Shown here: positions 9,382 to 29,868 of the stretch, piece after piece | How positions within the stretch are numbered: position 1 is the first letter of the stretch | Layout: the number at the start of each line of letters is the position of its first letter | DNA from: Mycobacterium intermedium | GTDB taxonomy: Bacteria > Actinomycetota > Actinomycetes > Mycobacteriales > Mycobacteriaceae | Assembly (NCBI RefSeq): GCF_002086275.1 | Contig: NZ_MVHT01000019.1 | Span: 1-64,000 of the forward strand | Direction: 5' to 3' | DNA length: 64,000 nt | Notes under the pieces: model-generated | What the model was told of the DNA's origin: nothing | The model's input: the letters and a program-made list of their open reading frames with translations, nothing else | Databases searched by the model: none | Program-made: the position numbers and the translations under genes

Positions 9382-9570
9382 CGAGAGCCCCGCCACTCCT
9401 CACCAGCAGACCACCGTACTCGGCGACATTGGCCGTCGGCGTCGCGGAATCCGAATGCAAGGTCTTGGTTGGCATCGGCCGCCGGCAGCTTAGCGAGCAA
9501 CGTGGCTCATTGCTGGGCAGTGAGGCGCTCAGCGCCGCGCAGCAGCCGGTCTCGGCGGGCCGGCGCATGC

Positions 9571-9600
9571 AAAAACACCCCCATTGCTGGGGGTGTTTTT
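9571..9600 (-). terminator. Intrinsic terminator of the rRNA operon
   Basis: AAAAACACCCCC, loop ATTGCT, GGGGGTGTTTTT. The GC-rich stem is flanked by A-run and T-run, so it can end transcription in both directions: the rrn operon on the minus strand directly after 5S, and the PE gene on the plus strand. Confidence 0.9.
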
Positions 9601-9603
9601 GTG

Positions 9604-9719
9604 TGTTCGGCGGTGTCCTACTTTTCCACGCGATAAGCGCAGTATCATCGGCGCTGACAGGCTTAGCTTCCGGGTTCGGAATGGGACCGGGCGTTTCCCT
9701 GTCGCTGTGGCCGCCGTAA
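9604..9719 (-). rRNA. rrf: 5S ribosomal RNA
   Basis: The minus strand starts TTACGGCGGCCACAGCGACA and contains the conserved core CGGTCCCATTCCGAACCCGG and GAAGCTAAGCC, ending in GGACACCGCCGAACA. At about 116 nt it fits mycobacterial 5S. It follows 23S with a spacer of roughly 100 nt and is followed at once by the terminator. Ends are placed by comparison with M. tuberculosis from memory. Confidence 0.95.
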
Positions 9720-9822
9720 CTCTATTTATTTTACACATTCAAGTTTGTTTGGTGGCGGGGTGCAGTGTCTAACGGCATAAATGCCGGAGACGGATAGTGG
9801 TTGCGATTGGTTATGTGTTGGT

Positions 9823-14732
<4,910 letters not shown>

Positions 14733-14931
14733 TCGCCTCGGTATCGAGGAGAATTCACAATCAGAGAAATCTGACCTAACAAAAAGACACCAATACTGGC
14801 ATCTGAAAAAACGACTACACCCACACACGGGGAGTGCTAGGTGCAGTCAAAAAAACAACAAACAAAAACACCAAACACACTATTGAGTTCTCAAACAACA
14901 CTTGTTCCGCCCGTTTTGGGGCAACCCTGCC
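14733..14931 (-). other. rRNA operon leader
   Basis: Transcribed leader between the P1 promoter and 16S. It holds GTTTGAGAACTCAATAGTG (around 14878-14897), the conserved actinobacterial rrn leader block thought to act in antitermination or RNase III processing, followed by a T-rich stretch. The related block in the spacer suggests the two pair or are recognised together. Confidence 0.7.
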
Positions 14932-14961
14932 AGCTTAATACAGATCCGGCAGGAAAGTCAA
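14932..14961 (-). promoter_or_regulatory. rRNA operon promoter P1
   Basis: On the minus strand, -35 TTGACT (14956-14961) and -10 TAAGCT (14932-14937) are separated by 18 bases, followed by GGCAGGGTTGCCCC. This closely matches, from memory, the M. tuberculosis rrn P1 (TTGACT, 18, TAGACT). It lies 57 bases downstream of the murA stop codon, so rrn can also be read from murA transcription. Confidence 0.85.
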
Positions 14962-15017
14962 CTCCCGGTTTCGGTCCTCTTTGTCTTGAGGTCCGCGCCT
15001 GATGGCGTTGACGTTGG

Positions 15018-16271
15018 TTAGTGTACCCGCTCGATCTCCGCTCCCAAAATCCGCAGGTTCTCGACGAATAATGGGTAGCCGCGGTCGATGTGGAAGACGT
15101 CGTGGACCTCCGTATCGCCGTCTGCCACAAGGCCGGCCAGCACCAGTCCGGCGCCGGCTCGGATGTCCGAACACCACACCGGAGCGCTCGACAGTTGAGG
15201 CAGTCCGCGTACCACCGCGTGGTGTCCGTCGGTGCGGGCATCGGCACCCAGCCGGATCATCTCCTCGACGAACCGGAACCGGGCTTCGAACACGTTCTCG
15301 GTGATCATCGAAGTGCCGTCGGCAATTGCTGCGAGCGCGATCGCCATGGGCTGCAAATCCGTCGGAAACCCGGGGAAAGGCAGCGTCGCGACATTGACCG
15401 CTTTGGGTCGCTCGTACTGGGCCACGCGGAAACTGTTGTCGGTTTGGGTGACGGTAGCCCCCGCGTCGTGCAGCTTGTGCAGCACCAACTGCAGATGCGA
15501 CGGATCTATTCCCGTCACCGTGATGTCGCCGCGCGTCATGGCGGCGGCGATGCCCCATGTCGCGGCGACGATGCGGTCCCCGATCACCCGGTGCTCGGTC
15601 GGGTTCAGCCGCGGGACGCCGGTGATGGTCATCGTCGGGGAGCCGGCGCCTTCGACCTGCGCGCCCATCTGGTTCAACATCGTGCACAGGTCCACGACAT
15701 CGGGCTCCCGCGCGGCGTTGTGGATGGTGGTGACGCCCTCGGCCAGGACAGCGGCCATCAAAATGTTCTCGGTAGCTCCCACCGACGGGAACTCCAACTG
15801 AATCTCTGCACCCCGCAACGTGTCCGCATGGGCGACCACACAGCCGTGCTCGATATTGCACGTCGCGCCCAGTTGGCGCAGGCCCGCTTGGTGCATGTCC
15901 AGCGGACGCGACCCGATCGCGTCGCCGCCCGGAAGAGCAACCCTGGCCTTCTTGCAGCGCCCGACCAACGGGCCCAACACACAGACCGAAGCGCGGAACT
16001 GCCGCACCGCCGCGAAGTCGGCGTCGTACTTCGGTTCGTCGGGTGAGGTGATGCGGGCCACGTCACCGTCAAGCTCCACCGTCGCGCCCAGACCGCGCAG
16101 CACCTCGGCCATCAACGGCACGTCGAGGATGTCGGGACAGTTGGTGATGGTGCTGGTGCCCTCCGCCAGCAATGTCGCGGCCATCAGCTTGAGGACGCTG
16201 TTCTTGGCACCTCCGACGGCGACTTCGCCTGACAACCGGTTGCCACCAGTCACCACGAATCGCTCCGCCAC
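15018..16271 (-). CDS. murA: UDP-N-acetylglucosamine 1-carboxyvinyltransferase, fosfomycin-insensitive type
   Basis: First committed step of peptidoglycan synthesis, transferring enolpyruvate from PEP to UDP-GlcNAc in the cytosol. The 417-residue product has the normal length. The active-site loop reads [15 protein letters not shown], with Asp117 where fosfomycin-sensitive enzymes have Cys, the substitution known to make M. tuberculosis MurA resistant. The rrn operon follows on the same strand, and the cobalamin adenosyltransferase gene diverges from its 5' end. Confidence 0.97.
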   Translation of the reverse strand: MAERFVVTGGNRLSGEVAVGGAKNSVLKLMAATLLAEGTSTITNCPDILDVPLMAEVLRGLGATVELDGDVARITSPDEPKYDADFAAVRQFRASVCVLGPLVGRCKKARVALPGGDAIGSRPLDMHQAGLRQLGATCNIEHGCVVAHADTLRGAEIQLEFPSVGATENILMAAVLAEGVTTIHNAAREPDVVDLCTMLNQMGAQVEGAGSPTMTITGVPRLNPTEHRVIGDRIVAATWGIAAAMTRGDITVTGIDPSHLQLVLHKLHDAGATVTQTDNSFRVAQYERPKAVNVATLPFPGFPTDLQPMAIALAAIADGTSMITENVFEARFRFVEEMIRLGADARTDGHHAVVRGLPQLSSAPVWCSDIRAGAGLVLAGLVADGDTEVHDVFHIDRGYPLFVENLRILGAEIERVH

Positions 16272-16342
16272 CCGCGTCAGTCTAGTGAAGGGCTATCGGC
16301 TTGTCAGTCAGCCGACTCGGTCAGCCGGGTACGGTTTTGGGC

Positions 16343-16924
16343 ATGGCTGTCCACCTGACCCGCATATATACCCGGACCGGCGACGACGGGACCACGGGGT
16401 TGAGCGATTTCTCACGGGTGTCCAAGACCGACGAGCGGTTGGTGGCGTACGCGGACTGCGACGAGGCCAACTCCGCGATCGGGGTCGCCCTTGCCCTGGG
16501 CGGGCCGGACGAGCAGATCGCGGCTGTGCTCCGGCAGATCCAGAATGATCTGTTCGACGCGGGCGCGGACCTGTCCACCCCGGTGGTGGAGAACCCCAAG
16601 CATCCCCCGCTGCGCATCACCCAGGCCTACATCGATCGCCTCGAAAAGTGGTGTGACAGCTACAACGAGGGCCTGCCGGCACTGAATTCGTTTGTGCTGC
16701 CTGGTGGCTCACCACTGTCGGCGCTGTTGCACGTCTCGCGGACAGTGGTGCGCCGGGCTGAGCGCTCGGCGTGGGCTGCCGTGGACGCCCATCGGGAGGG
16801 GGTCAGCGTGTTACCGGCGAAATACCTCAACCGGCTGTCGGACCTGCTGTTCATCCTCGCCCGCGTGGCCAACCCCGATGGCGACGTGAAGTGGCAACCA
16901 GGCGGCGGTCGCGGCGCAAGCTAG
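16343..16924 (+). CDS. PduO-type ATP:cob(I)alamin adenosyltransferase
   Basis: Makes adenosylcobalamin from cob(I)alamin and ATP, the cofactor of methylmalonyl-CoA mutase. The 193-residue product has the ATP-binding N-terminal motif YTRTGDDGTTGL and the PduO helix signature VVRRAERSAWA. The ATG at 16343 is chosen because it gives MAVHLTRIYT and a family-normal length; an upstream in-frame ATG at 16301 would add 14 unlikely residues. Its function fits the methylmalonyl-CoA epimerase elsewhere in this window. Ortholog position of Rv1314c. Confidence 0.93.
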   Translation: MAVHLTRIYTRTGDDGTTGLSDFSRVSKTDERLVAYADCDEANSAIGVALALGGPDEQIAAVLRQIQNDLFDAGADLSTPVVENPKHPPLRITQAYIDRLEKWCDSYNEGLPALNSFVLPGGSPLSALLHVSRTVVRRAERSAWAAVDAHREGVSVLPAKYLNRLSDLLFILARVANPDGDVKWQPGGGRGAS

Positions 16925-16938
16925 GCGCACTACCGCCG

Positions 16939-17382
16939 TCAGACCCTACGCCGGCGCGAACGCGGCGATGGGCGGGACTCCAGCCAGGACTGAAACGCGG
17001 TCAACGCCCCTCTGTCCAAAGCAATTTCGTACCCCGAGCGCCGGTCCTGCGTGGTGTCGCGCAGTTCCAGAACGACGATCTCGTCGGTCATGATGTCGTA
17101 TTCGTCGCCGCGAGGCCCGCGCCTGCCCACGACCTCCAACCCACGTCTGCTGAGCCGGCGATCCGGCCACAACCGCAAGCTGGACAACCGGTAGAAGGCC
17201 GCTTCGCCGCCGCGGTAGCGGATTACGCCGTGCCGCCAGCCGTGACCGCCGACGGCGGGAATGTCGCGCATGATGCCCGCCGTGCCGCCCTGGCGCAGCT
17301 TCCACAACCGATAGCTGAGCGCCAGTACCGCCACGCCCAGCACCATGACGAGCACGGCCATAGCGATCATGGGCGCGCTCAT
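16939..17382 (-). CDS. DUF2550 membrane protein at the end of the atp operon
   Basis: 147 residues with one N-terminal membrane helix (about 5-25) and a basic cytoplasmic domain ending PSPRSRRRRV. It starts 7 bases after atpC and is probably co-transcribed with it, the same place as Rv1312. It may assist ATP synthase assembly or membrane placement, but that is inference from position only. Confidence 0.85.
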   Translation of the reverse strand: MSAPMIAMAVLVMVLGVAVLALSYRLWKLRQGGTAGIMRDIPAVGGHGWRHGVIRYRGGEAAFYRLSSLRLWPDRRLSRRGLEVVGRRGPRGDEYDIMTDEIVVLELRDTTQDRRSGYEIALDRGALTAFQSWLESRPSPRSRRRRV

Positions 17383-17389
17383 CGGACTG

Positions 17390-17755
17390 CTAGTCGATCA
17401 CGCCGAGAGCGCGCAATCTAGCGCGCCCCCGGGCGGCGGTCTTCGGGTCGTCGGACTCGGCGTCCTGCCTGGCGGCGCTCTCGTCGATGTCCTTTTCGAA
17501 CTCGGCTGATTCGGCGAGCACGCTGATGCCATCTTCCGTGACCGTCAAGAAGCCCCCGTCGACCGCTATGCGCAAGTCGTCCCCTTCTTCGCGTTCGACA
17601 CGCACCATGGCGTCATCAACCAACTGCGCCACCAACGGAATGTGGTTGGGCAGGATGCCGATCTCGCCAACGGTGGTGCGAGTGAACAGGAACGTTGCCT
17701 CGCCCGACCAGATCTTGCGGTCGACGGCGACGATCTGAACGTTCAATACGGCCAT
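17390..17755 (-). CDS. atpC: ATP synthase F1 epsilon subunit
   Basis: 121-residue epsilon subunit of the rotor stalk, which couples proton flow to catalysis and can inhibit ATP hydrolysis. The N-terminal beta-barrel motif [12 protein letters not shown] and a short C-terminal helical part are seen; the tail is short as in other mycobacteria. It lies 45 bases after atpD and is the last ATP synthase subunit of the operon. Confidence 0.96.
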   Translation of the reverse strand: MAVLNVQIVAVDRKIWSGEATFLFTRTTVGEIGILPNHIPLVAQLVDDAMVRVEREEGDDLRIAVDGGFLTVTEDGISVLAESAEFEKDIDESAARQDAESDDPKTAARGRARLRALGVID

Positions 17756-17800
17756 GTCACAACACCTCCGCTGCGTGCCGGGTCAGGTAGCCGTGCCCGA

Positions 17801-20198
<2,398 letters not shown>

Positions 20199-20204
20199 TT
20201 TTAG

Positions 20205-21869
<1,665 letters not shown>

Positions 21870-21921
21870 GGCTTTTCGTCTTCCTACTTCGGAGTTTGTG
21901 GTGACTAGTTCGTATTTGGGG

Positions 21922-23262
21922 TTAATCGGGCAACTGGGCTTCGGCGGCAGCCAAGCGTGACTTCAACGAGCCGTCGATCACCTCGTCGCCCACCGAGATC
22001 AACAGGCCACCGAGCAGATCGGGATCCACTTGAAGCTGCACCGCCACCGGATGCCCGTAGATGCGGCTCAGTACCTCACCCAGGCGGGTGCGTTGAGCAT
22101 CGCGGAGCTCGGCGGCGGCGCTGACTTGGGCGACGATCTCGCCGCGGCGCGCTACGGCGACGTCAGCCAACAGTGCAATGGCTTCATCCGCCGGCTGACC
22201 CCTCAACAGCTCGATCGTGTGGGACAGCAGCGCTTTGGTGGTCTTGTCGACGTCGCCGCTCGCGCTGTCAAGCACCTTGCGGAGCAATTCGACGCGGCCC
22301 TCGGCCGATGTCGTCTGGTCGCCCAACAGGATGGCCAGGCGCGGCTGCGTGTCAACAACGCGGGCGAACCGGAACAACTGGTCTTCGACTTCTTCGGCCC
22401 GACCCTCGCGCTGGGCGACCTCCAACAGCGCTTGCCGCGACACGTGCTCGAGGGCATCGATCAGGTCCCCGTTGGCCGACCAACGCTCCGAAACCGCCGT
22501 CTTGAGGATGTCGAGCGTGGAGTCGGCGACCTTGCCCGAGACCAGCCGCTCGATGAGTTTGACTCGCGGCGAGGCCTCTTCGGCCGGCACGGTCAGGTAC
22601 CGGGTCACCACAACTTCGCGGTTGAGCAGGCCGGCGACCGAAACCAGCTCATCGGCCAGCTTTTCCAACGCCGACTCGTCGAGATCCTTGGCGATGGTGT
22701 CGAACCGGTCGACCAGGTTGCCCAGTGCGCGTCGGCTGGCGGACCGCATCTTTGCCAGCACGGGGTACTCGATCTCGGCCGGCTCGGGTGCCATCTCGTC
22801 GAGTTCGTCGAGGAACCGGTCGACGGTGGCCGCTCGCTGCTCCTCATCGGCAACGTAGTCGCGCACCAATTCCCTTGCCTGACGCACGGATTCGTGGCCG
22901 AGCTCCAAGCGGAGCTGACGGGTCAGTTGCACCCGGAGCAATTCCACCTGGCGCACACCCTGTGCCTTGATGCGTTCCGCGTCGGACTCGGCCTGAGCCT
23001 GCAGCTGCTCGGTGATGCGCTCGGCGTCGGCCTTGGCCTCTTCGACGAGGCGCTCCGCTTCGTCCTTTGCCCGTTGCACGGCCTGGCTGTGCGCGGTGGT
23101 CGACTCGGTCAGCCGCTTGCCGGCCTTCTCCGAATCTGCCAGCTGCTGACGCACCAGGTTCTGCCGATCGGTCATCAAGCGGCGCACCGGCGGGACGACA
23201 TACTTCACGACCAGGAACACGATGAGTGCAAAGCCGATTAGTTGGCCAATGAAAGTTGACAT
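21922..23262 (-). CDS. atpH: ATP synthase fused b-delta subunit
   Basis: 446 residues. It opens with a membrane helix ([20 protein letters not shown]), continues as a long charged coiled coil of b type to about residue 165, and ends in an OSCP/delta domain. This fusion is a hallmark of mycobacteria and makes the peripheral stalk heterodimeric together with atpF. It starts 5 bases after atpF ends. Confidence 0.96.
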   Translation of the reverse strand: MSTFIGQLIGFALIVFLVVKYVVPPVRRLMTDRQNLVRQQLADSEKAGKRLTESTTAHSQAVQRAKDEAERLVEEAKADAERITEQLQAQAESDAERIKAQGVRQVELLRVQLTRQLRLELGHESVRQARELVRDYVADEEQRAATVDRFLDELDEMAPEPAEIEYPVLAKMRSASRRALGNLVDRFDTIAKDLDESALEKLADELVSVAGLLNREVVVTRYLTVPAEEASPRVKLIERLVSGKVADSTLDILKTAVSERWSANGDLIDALEHVSRQALLEVAQREGRAEEVEDQLFRFARVVDTQPRLAILLGDQTTSAEGRVELLRKVLDSASGDVDKTTKALLSHTIELLRGQPADEAIALLADVAVARRGEIVAQVSAAAELRDAQRTRLGEVLSRIYGHPVAVQLQVDPDLLGGLLISVGDEVIDGSLKSRLAAAEAQLPD

Positions 23263-23267
23263 GGTGG

Positions 23268-23786
23268 CTACCTGGTCGTCGCAGACGGCGTCACGTCGAC
23301 TCCAAGGATTCGACTGGCCAAGGTGGCCGACATGGTTCCGACGTTGGCACGCAAGTCCATTTCGACGGAGTCCCTTTCGCGCTTCAGTTGCTCGTTGGCG
23401 GTTGCCAGCGTCGCCGCCACCTCTTGCTCGGCTCGAGATCGCGCCTGCTCAATGACTTTGCGACCCTCGATCCGGGCATTGTCACGGAAGGTGCCCGCCT
23501 GAGCTCGGGCCTCCTTCATGGCTTCTTCGTAGTCGCTCTCGGCCGCCGCGAACTGCTCCGACGCCTTCTTGTTGTCCGAGATCGTCTTGGCCACGATGGC
23601 TTCACGTTCCCGCAGCACCCTCAGGATTGGTGGCACCACCCATGTGCTGATAACGCCGAGCACGATCAGGAAGATCGCCAGCACAAAGAAAAATGTGGCG
23701 TCGGGAATGAGGAAGTTCTTCTGGCCTTCCGCTACGACGTCAACAGCCGAAGCAAGAAGGCGCACTTCGCCTTCAGGACCCATCAC
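23268..23786 (-). CDS. atpF: ATP synthase F0 b subunit
   Basis: 172-residue peripheral-stalk subunit with an N-terminal membrane helix ([20 protein letters not shown]) and an Ala/Glu/Lys/Arg-rich coiled coil ending [13 protein letters not shown]. The start is GTG 23784-23786 or the adjacent ATG 23781-23783; the sequence does not decide. It lies 6 bases after atpE. Confidence 0.95.
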   Translation of the reverse strand: MMGPEGEVRLLASAVDVVAEGQKNFLIPDATFFFVLAIFLIVLGVISTWVVPPILRVLREREAIVAKTISDNKKASEQFAAAESDYEEAMKEARAQAGTFRDNARIEGRKVIEQARSRAEQEVAATLATANEQLKRERDSVEMDLRANVGTMSATLASRILGVDVTPSATTR

Positions 23787-23792
23787 TACGAA

Positions 23793-24835
<1,043 letters not shown>

Positions 24836-24843
<8 letters not shown>

Positions 24844-25294
24844 CGCTGATGCGCCCCTCCGTCCCTACCGCTTCTGCCTCCGGTTGCCCGCTTCGCAGTT
24901 TCTTCCAAACCGGCAATGCGGTCATTGCCACCAGTAACACCTGGAAGAGCGCCAGTCCAAACATCACACCCAAACCGGAAGGCCGGAAGATGAAGGCAAT
25001 AACGAGCGCGATGACGGTGATGACCGCGAGCCGTGACGCCGAGTTCAGCGCCATCGTGCTTTTCATCGGATGGTCTTTGGCGGTGATGTTGGCGACCGAC
25101 CGCCGCACCAGGAGCGCGTTGAGCAAACCCAGCAGCATCCCGAGGCCGAAGAACGCACCGATCTTCAGCTGACCGTTCAGTCCGGTGAGCAGAAGCGCCA
25201 CCGCCGTCACGCCAGCGCTGATGACCAGCAAAAGAACTGGACGAAACGCAACGGACGGAAACACCAACGGCGCGTCCTGCGCTGGTGTCGTCAC
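24836..25294 (-). CDS. Small membrane protein opening the atp operon (AtpI-like)
   Basis: 152 residues, GTG start, with about four predicted membrane helices (for example [20 protein letters not shown]). It corresponds to Rv1303 and sits where many bacteria have atpI, the assembly factor for the c-ring or a magnesium transporter for ATP synthase. It is the first gene of the operon and overlaps atpB by 8 bases; the promoter should lie in the 286-base gap 25295-25580. Confidence 0.85.
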
Positions 25295-25580
25295 TTCGGT
25301 ACCTCAATCCGGGTTTACGTGGCGGGAAACACTCGACTGGCTGTTTTGTGGCCCGCCGAGCGTATCGCAAGGCTCATGGTGGAATCACCCAAGGGGTCAC
25401 TCCCTGTGTCGGTCGTTAATCGGCACGCTCGAATGTGCATCCGACGGGCCGGTTGGCCGGCAACCCGCGAAGTTTATTTCGGGGTTCTACCAGCACCGTA
25501 CCATAAGGAACACGCCACTACTACTGACTGTCGTAGTGGCCCTCGCAGGCGTTGCCGGACGGGCGGCGATCGCCTCCCGG

Positions 25581-26780
25581 CTAGTCATAGTCGAGGTATT
25601 CGTCGTCCTCGTCATCGCGACGCAGGAGGGGTATCACCGTCGCGACCCCTGCCACGAAAATCGCGCCCAGCATCACCGCCCCCGTATGTCGGGGGTCGAA
25701 GAAGATCGTGCTGGCGGCACCGAAGGCGACGATGCCCACCCAGAGATAGATCAACAGCACCACACGTCGATGCGAGTGGCCGATCTGCAGCAATCGGTGG
25801 TGCAGGTGCATCTTGTCGGGGGTGAAGGCGCTACGGCCAGCACGCGTGCGACGAACGATGGCCAGCAGCAAGTCGAGCATCGGCACGAACATGACCGCCA
25901 CCACCAGCAGGAAGGGCGACAACAGAGCAAACACGTCGCGGGCACCGTAGGCGTTCTGGGAAACGGGGCCGGCGGCGGTGGTGGACGCCGCGGCGAGCAT
26001 CAGGCCGATGAGCATCGACCCGGAGTCACCCATGAAGATCTTGGCCCGGTGGAAGTTGTGCGGCAGGAAGCCGAGGCACGCTCCCGCGAGCACTACCGAG
26101 ATCACCGCGGGCGGATAAAACAACACGTCACCGCCATGATCCCGAAGCAGACCGACCGAGAACATACAGATGGCCAGCGCCGTGATGAGGCCTAGTCCGG
26201 CGGCCAGGCCGTCGAGTCCGTCGACGAAGTTCATTGCGTTGACGATCGAAACCGTCAGCGCCAAGGTGAGCAGGATCGACGAGGCTTGGTCCAACACGAT
26301 GGTTCCGACGCCGCCGAATGGGATGTAGAGCACGCTCCAGGCAACTCCCATGGTGACCAGCACGCTGGCCGCCGTGATCTGCCCAGCAAACTTGGTCAGG
26401 GCGTCCAGACCCCATCGGTCATCGATCAACCCGATGCCCATGATGACCGCTCCCGCCACCAACACGGCGGGCATGCCGGTTGAATAGACGAAGCCGCGCG
26501 TGAGCGCCGGAAGCTGCGAAGCGAGGAAGACCGCCGAAACGACACCGAGGAACATCGCCAGCCCGCCCATCCGCGGGGTTGGCGTGACGTGCACGTCCCG
26601 TTCTCGTGGATAGGCCACCGCACCCAACCGGGTAGCGAGCACGCGCACCGGTCCGGTGGCGAAATACGTGATGATGGCGGCGGTCAGGCCGACGAGGGCC
26701 AGTTCGCGCAGTGGGACACCGGCGCTGCGATCATTGAGTGCTAGCAAGCCACCGGCAAGGCTGGCCACGTCGCTGGACAC
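25581..26780 (-). CDS. wecA: Decaprenyl-phosphate N-acetylglucosaminephosphotransferase
   Basis: Polytopic membrane enzyme that moves GlcNAc-1-phosphate from UDP-GlcNAc to decaprenyl phosphate, the first step of the arabinogalactan linkage unit. The 399 residues contain the family motifs IGLIDDRWGLDALTKF, NAMNFVDGLDGLAAG, FMGDSGSM and the HLHHRLLQIGHSHRR loop. The start is GTG 26780: an in-frame TAG lies four codons upstream, so the slightly longer N-terminus I recall for M. tuberculosis Rfe is impossible here. Confidence 0.94.
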   Translation of the reverse strand: MSSDVASLAGGLLALNDRSAGVPLRELALVGLTAAIITYFATGPVRVLATRLGAVAYPRERDVHVTPTPRMGGLAMFLGVVSAVFLASQLPALTRGFVYSTGMPAVLVAGAVIMGIGLIDDRWGLDALTKFAGQITAASVLVTMGVAWSVLYIPFGGVGTIVLDQASSILLTLALTVSIVNAMNFVDGLDGLAAGLGLITALAICMFSVGLLRDHGGDVLFYPPAVISVVLAGACLGFLPHNFHRAKIFMGDSGSMLIGLMLAAASTTAAGPVSQNAYGARDVFALLSPFLLVVAVMFVPMLDLLLAIVRRTRAGRSAFTPDKMHLHHRLLQIGHSHRRVVLLIYLWVGIVAFGAASTIFFDPRHTGAVMLGAIFVAGVATVIPLLRRDDEDDEYLDYD

Positions 26781-26971
26781 CTCGAGACCCTACTTCACCA
26801 ACCTGCTCACCAACCTGGGAGGTCCGCTTGCGGATGCGGTCTGCGCAGTGAATGCCGCCAGTTGTGGGGTCAGCTGTCGGTCTTTCACAGCAGCCACACC
26901 TGTACCGTGAGCCGGGCAGCAATCGACTTTGAAATGCGCCATCGCCGGCGATAGCACCCGGCGGAATGCGC

Positions 26972-27625
26972 CTAGGCGATCAAGCTCTCGGCATCCACGC
27001 CGAGGACCGACGCGATCTGCTCGGCACCAACCGGTCCCGGCCGCAGGATGCGCGGGGCGGCGCCGGTCAAGTCGACGATGGTCGACGCGGCCTGCTGCGC
27101 GGAAGGGCCGGCGTCGAGGTAGACGTCGACGCGCTCGCCGAGTTGGCGCCGCGCCTCGGTGATATCGACAGCGGGCGGCTGACCGGACACGTTGGCGCTG
27201 GAAACCGCCATCGGGCCGACCTCCCGCAGCAACTCAATGGCGACGGGGTGCAATGGCATTCGCAGCATGACGGTGCCGTGTGCGTCGCCGAGGTCCCACT
27301 GCAACGACGGCGCCTGCACCACCACAAGACTTAGCGCACCGGGCCAGAAGGCACGGATCAATTCCCGGGCCCCGTTGGGCATCGAGTAGACCAGGCCTTC
27401 GATGGTGTGCCAGGAGCCGACCAGGACCCCGACGGGCATGTCGCGCCCACGCCCCTTGGCCGCCAGCAGCGCATTCACGCCGACGCTGTCAAAGGCGTCC
27501 GCGCCCAGTCCATAGACGGTGTCCGTCGGCATGACGACCAAACGCCCGGCCTTGAGCTGCGCCGCGGCCGTCTCGAGGCCGCGCGCACGCTGGTCGGGGT
27601 CGGCGCAGTCGAAGATCTCACTCAC
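26972..27625 (-). CDS. L-threonylcarbamoyladenylate synthase (Sua5/YrdC family)
   Basis: Makes threonylcarbamoyl-AMP for the t6A modification at position 37 of ANN-decoding tRNAs. The 217 residues contain the substrate-binding motif VMPTDTVYGLGADAF near residues 32-46 and VSSANVSGQPPAVD. It is the short TsaC-like form without the extra Sua5 domain. Its start overlaps the prmC stop by 8 bases, placing it in the prfA-prmC-sua5 translation-quality operon. A 190-base gap separates it from wecA. Confidence 0.93.
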   Translation of the reverse strand: MSEIFDCADPDQRARGLETAAAQLKAGRLVVMPTDTVYGLGADAFDSVGVNALLAAKGRGRDMPVGVLVGSWHTIEGLVYSMPNGARELIRAFWPGALSLVVVQAPSLQWDLGDAHGTVMLRMPLHPVAIELLREVGPMAVSSANVSGQPPAVDITEARRQLGERVDVYLDAGPSAQQAASTIVDLTGAAPRILRPGPVGAEQIASVLGVDAESLIA

Positions 27626-28469
27626 TTTGCGCCGCCCCCCTCCTGGCCGTCACGAACCTCGGTCGTCCGGCGAGATCGTTGCGCGGCACTATGTCCTCGA
27701 AAACCCCGGCGGCCTCGAAGCATTCGGCGGTCAACCGGGAAGTGGTGTCGTCATGCTCGATGGCGACCAGGCCGCCGGGACGCAACCAACGGGCGGCAAG
27801 GCGGACAACGGCCGGTATCACCGCCATGCCATCCGGGCCGCCGAACACGGCGTGGTGCGGATCATGCTGTGCCACTTCGGGTTCGACAAAGGTTCCGTCG
27901 GGAACGTAGGGCGGGTTGGCGACGACGAGGTCGACCTGCCCATCAAGGTCGGGAAGCAGCCCTTGTTCAGTGACGTCGGCCCTTACCAGCTGCACGTTGC
28001 TGCCCGCGGCGTTGCGCCGTGCGTACTCGAGGGCGGTGTCGGAAACGTCGATGCCGTAGATTCTGCCCGCCGGCCGGTGCCGGGCGAGAGCGATCGCCAA
28101 CGCGCCAGATCCGGTGCATACATCAACGATCAGCGGGCGCGTCGAAAGTTGCTGCGCGACAGCCCACTCCAAGATCGCCTCGGTTTCCGGGCGGGGCGTG
28201 AAGACACCAGGGCCGACGTGGAGCGCGACCGGCCCGAACGAGACCGTTCCGATGAGATGCTGCAACGGAATCCGTCGGGCCCGTTGGGCCACGACGTCGC
28301 GGTAATGTCCGAAGAATTCCTCGCCGGGCGGTTCCAGCAAGGTCAACCGCCCGCGCTCGGTGCCGGCCAGGTGGGCGGCCAACTGCTCGGCATCGCTGCG
28401 CGCGGAGTCGATTCCCGCTTCGGCGAGCAGCGTCGCAGCGGAGTCGATCGCGTGCCGAAGCGAGGTCAT
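27618..28469 (-). CDS. prmC: Release-factor glutamine methyltransferase
   Basis: Methylates the Gln of the GGQ motif in release factors using S-adenosylmethionine. The 283 residues have an N-terminal helical domain and a Rossmann methyltransferase with [15 protein letters not shown] and the active-site motif NPPY at about 183-186 ([11 protein letters not shown]). The start overlaps the stop of prfA, its substrate, by 4 bases. Confidence 0.94.
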   Translation of the reverse strand: MTSLRHAIDSAATLLAEAGIDSARSDAEQLAAHLAGTERGRLTLLEPPGEEFFGHYRDVVAQRARRIPLQHLIGTVSFGPVALHVGPGVFTPRPETEAILEWAVAQQLSTRPLIVDVCTGSGALAIALARHRPAGRIYGIDVSDTALEYARRNAAGSNVQLVRADVTEQGLLPDLDGQVDLVVANPPYVPDGTFVEPEVAQHDPHHAVFGGPDGMAVIPAVVRLAARWLRPGGLVAIEHDDTTSRLTAECFEAAGVFEDIVPRNDLAGRPRFVTARRGAAQSE

Positions 28470-29539
28470 GCCTGTTGTAGTCGAGACTGCTTGTCGGCGG
28501 CGGCCAGGGCGTCGAAAAGCGCATCGAGGTCGCCGTCGAGCACCTGGTCGAGGTTGTGCGCCTTGAACCCGATTCGGTGATCGGTGATGCGGTTTTCCGG
28601 GAAGTTGTAGGTGCGAATGCGCTCGCTGCGGTCCACCGTGCGGATCTGGCTCGCGCGGTCCGCCGAGGCGTCGGCAAGCGCCTGCTCTTCGGCCAAGGCC
28701 TGCAGACGGGCGGCCAACACCTGCAACGCGCGCGTCTTGTTCTGCAGCTGCGACCGCTCGTTCTGGCAGGTGACGACGATTCCTGTGGGCAAGTGGGTGA
28801 TTCGCACCGCGGAGTCGGTGGTGTTGACGCCTTGGCCGCCTTTGCCCGAAGAACGGTAAACGTCGATGCGCAGATCCGATTCGTCGATGTGCACTTCGCC
28901 GACTTCTTCGGGTTCCGGGTAGACCAGCACGCCCGCGGCCGAAGTATGCACGCGGCCTTGGGATTCCGTTACCGGCACGCGTTGCACCCGGTGTACGCCG
29001 CCCTCGAACTTCATCCGCGACCAGACACCGTCGGGCGAATCGCCCTTACTGGCGATCGACAGCGTGGCGTCCTTGTAGCCGCCGAGATCGGAAGTGGTCT
29101 CATCCAGGACCGTCACCGTCCACCCGTGGCGCTCGGCGTAGCGGATGTACATTCTGGCCAGGTCGGCGGCGAACAGCGCCGACTCTTCCCCTCCCTCACC
29201 GGATTTGACCTCGAGCACGATGTCGTCGGCGTCGTGCGGATCCCGGGGGGCCAGCATGTCGGTGAGTTGGGTGTCCAGTTCGGCGACCCGTGCCTCCAGT
29301 TCGGCAACCTCGTCGACGAACGACGGGTCGTCGGCGGCCAGTTCACGCGCGGTCTCGAGATCCTCGCGCGTAGCTACCAGCTTGCGATGGGTCGCGACGA
29401 TGGGGGCCAAGCGGGCAAACCGGCGCCCGGCTTTGCGCGCTTCGTCGGGCTTGCTGTGCAGTTCGGGATCGGCCAGCGCGCGCTCGAGTTCGGCGTGTTC
29501 GGCGAGCAAGACGTCAATCGTCTGCACCGGTTGCGTCAT
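28466..29539 (-). CDS. prfA: Peptide chain release factor 1
   Basis: Recognises UAA and UAG stop codons and triggers peptide release. The 357 residues contain the GGQ motif near residue 232 ([14 protein letters not shown]) and the stop-codon recognition segment upstream. ATG 29539 follows GGAGGTGTGAC, an excellent ribosome site. First gene of the three-gene operon with prmC and the Sua5-like gene. Confidence 0.96.
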   Translation of the reverse strand: MTQPVQTIDVLLAEHAELERALADPELHSKPDEARKAGRRFARLAPIVATHRKLVATREDLETARELAADDPSFVDEVAELEARVAELDTQLTDMLAPRDPHDADDIVLEVKSGEGGEESALFAADLARMYIRYAERHGWTVTVLDETTSDLGGYKDATLSIASKGDSPDGVWSRMKFEGGVHRVQRVPVTESQGRVHTSAAGVLVYPEPEEVGEVHIDESDLRIDVYRSSGKGGQGVNTTDSAVRITHLPTGIVVTCQNERSQLQNKTRALQVLAARLQALAEEQALADASADRASQIRTVDRSERIRTYNFPENRITDHRIGFKAHNLDQVLDGDLDALFDALAAADKQSRLQQA

Positions 29540-29576
29540 GTCACACCTCCTGCCGCCTGCTTACCGTAAACGCGAA

Positions 29577-29620
29577 CCGACGCCCGGCCTGTGCAGCGTT
29601 GTGCACAGTTCGGGCGTCGG
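29577..29620 (-). terminator. Hairpin downstream of rpmE
   Basis: CCGACGCCCG (29577-29586) pairs perfectly with CGGGCGTCGG (29611-29620), with an inner GTGCA/TGCAC pairing. It lies just after the rpmE stop on the minus strand. There is no long T-run, which is common for mycobacterial hairpin terminators. Confidence 0.65.
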
Positions 29621-29628
29621 TGTGCCAG

Positions 29629-29868
29629 CTATTTGTCGGCTTCGGCCTTGTCAGCTGCGGCCTTGCGCTTGCCGTACCGCCGCTCGAAGCGGGCGACCCG
29701 GCCGCCGCTGTCGAGGATCTTCTGCTTGCCGGTGTAGAAGGGGTGGCACTGTGAGCAAACCTCGACCACGATGCGACCGCCCGGCTTGGTGCTGCGCGTC
29801 TGGAACGTGTTCCCGCAACCGCAGACCACGGTGGTCTCGTCGTAGGCGGGATGAATGTCGGTCTTCAT
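29629..29868 (-). CDS. rpmE: 50S ribosomal protein L31, zinc-containing form
   Basis: 79-residue L31 of the large subunit. Cys16, Cys18, Cys38 and Cys41 (VVCGCG and VCSQCH) make the zinc-binding C+ form, so it is the housekeeping paralogue rather than the zinc-starvation type. The C-terminal tail is Lys/Ala rich. It lies 143 bases after rho on the same strand. Confidence 0.95.
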   Translation of the reverse strand: MKTDIHPAYDETTVVCGCGNTFQTRSTKPGGRIVVEVCSQCHPFYTGKQKILDSGGRVARFERRYGKRKAAADKAEADK

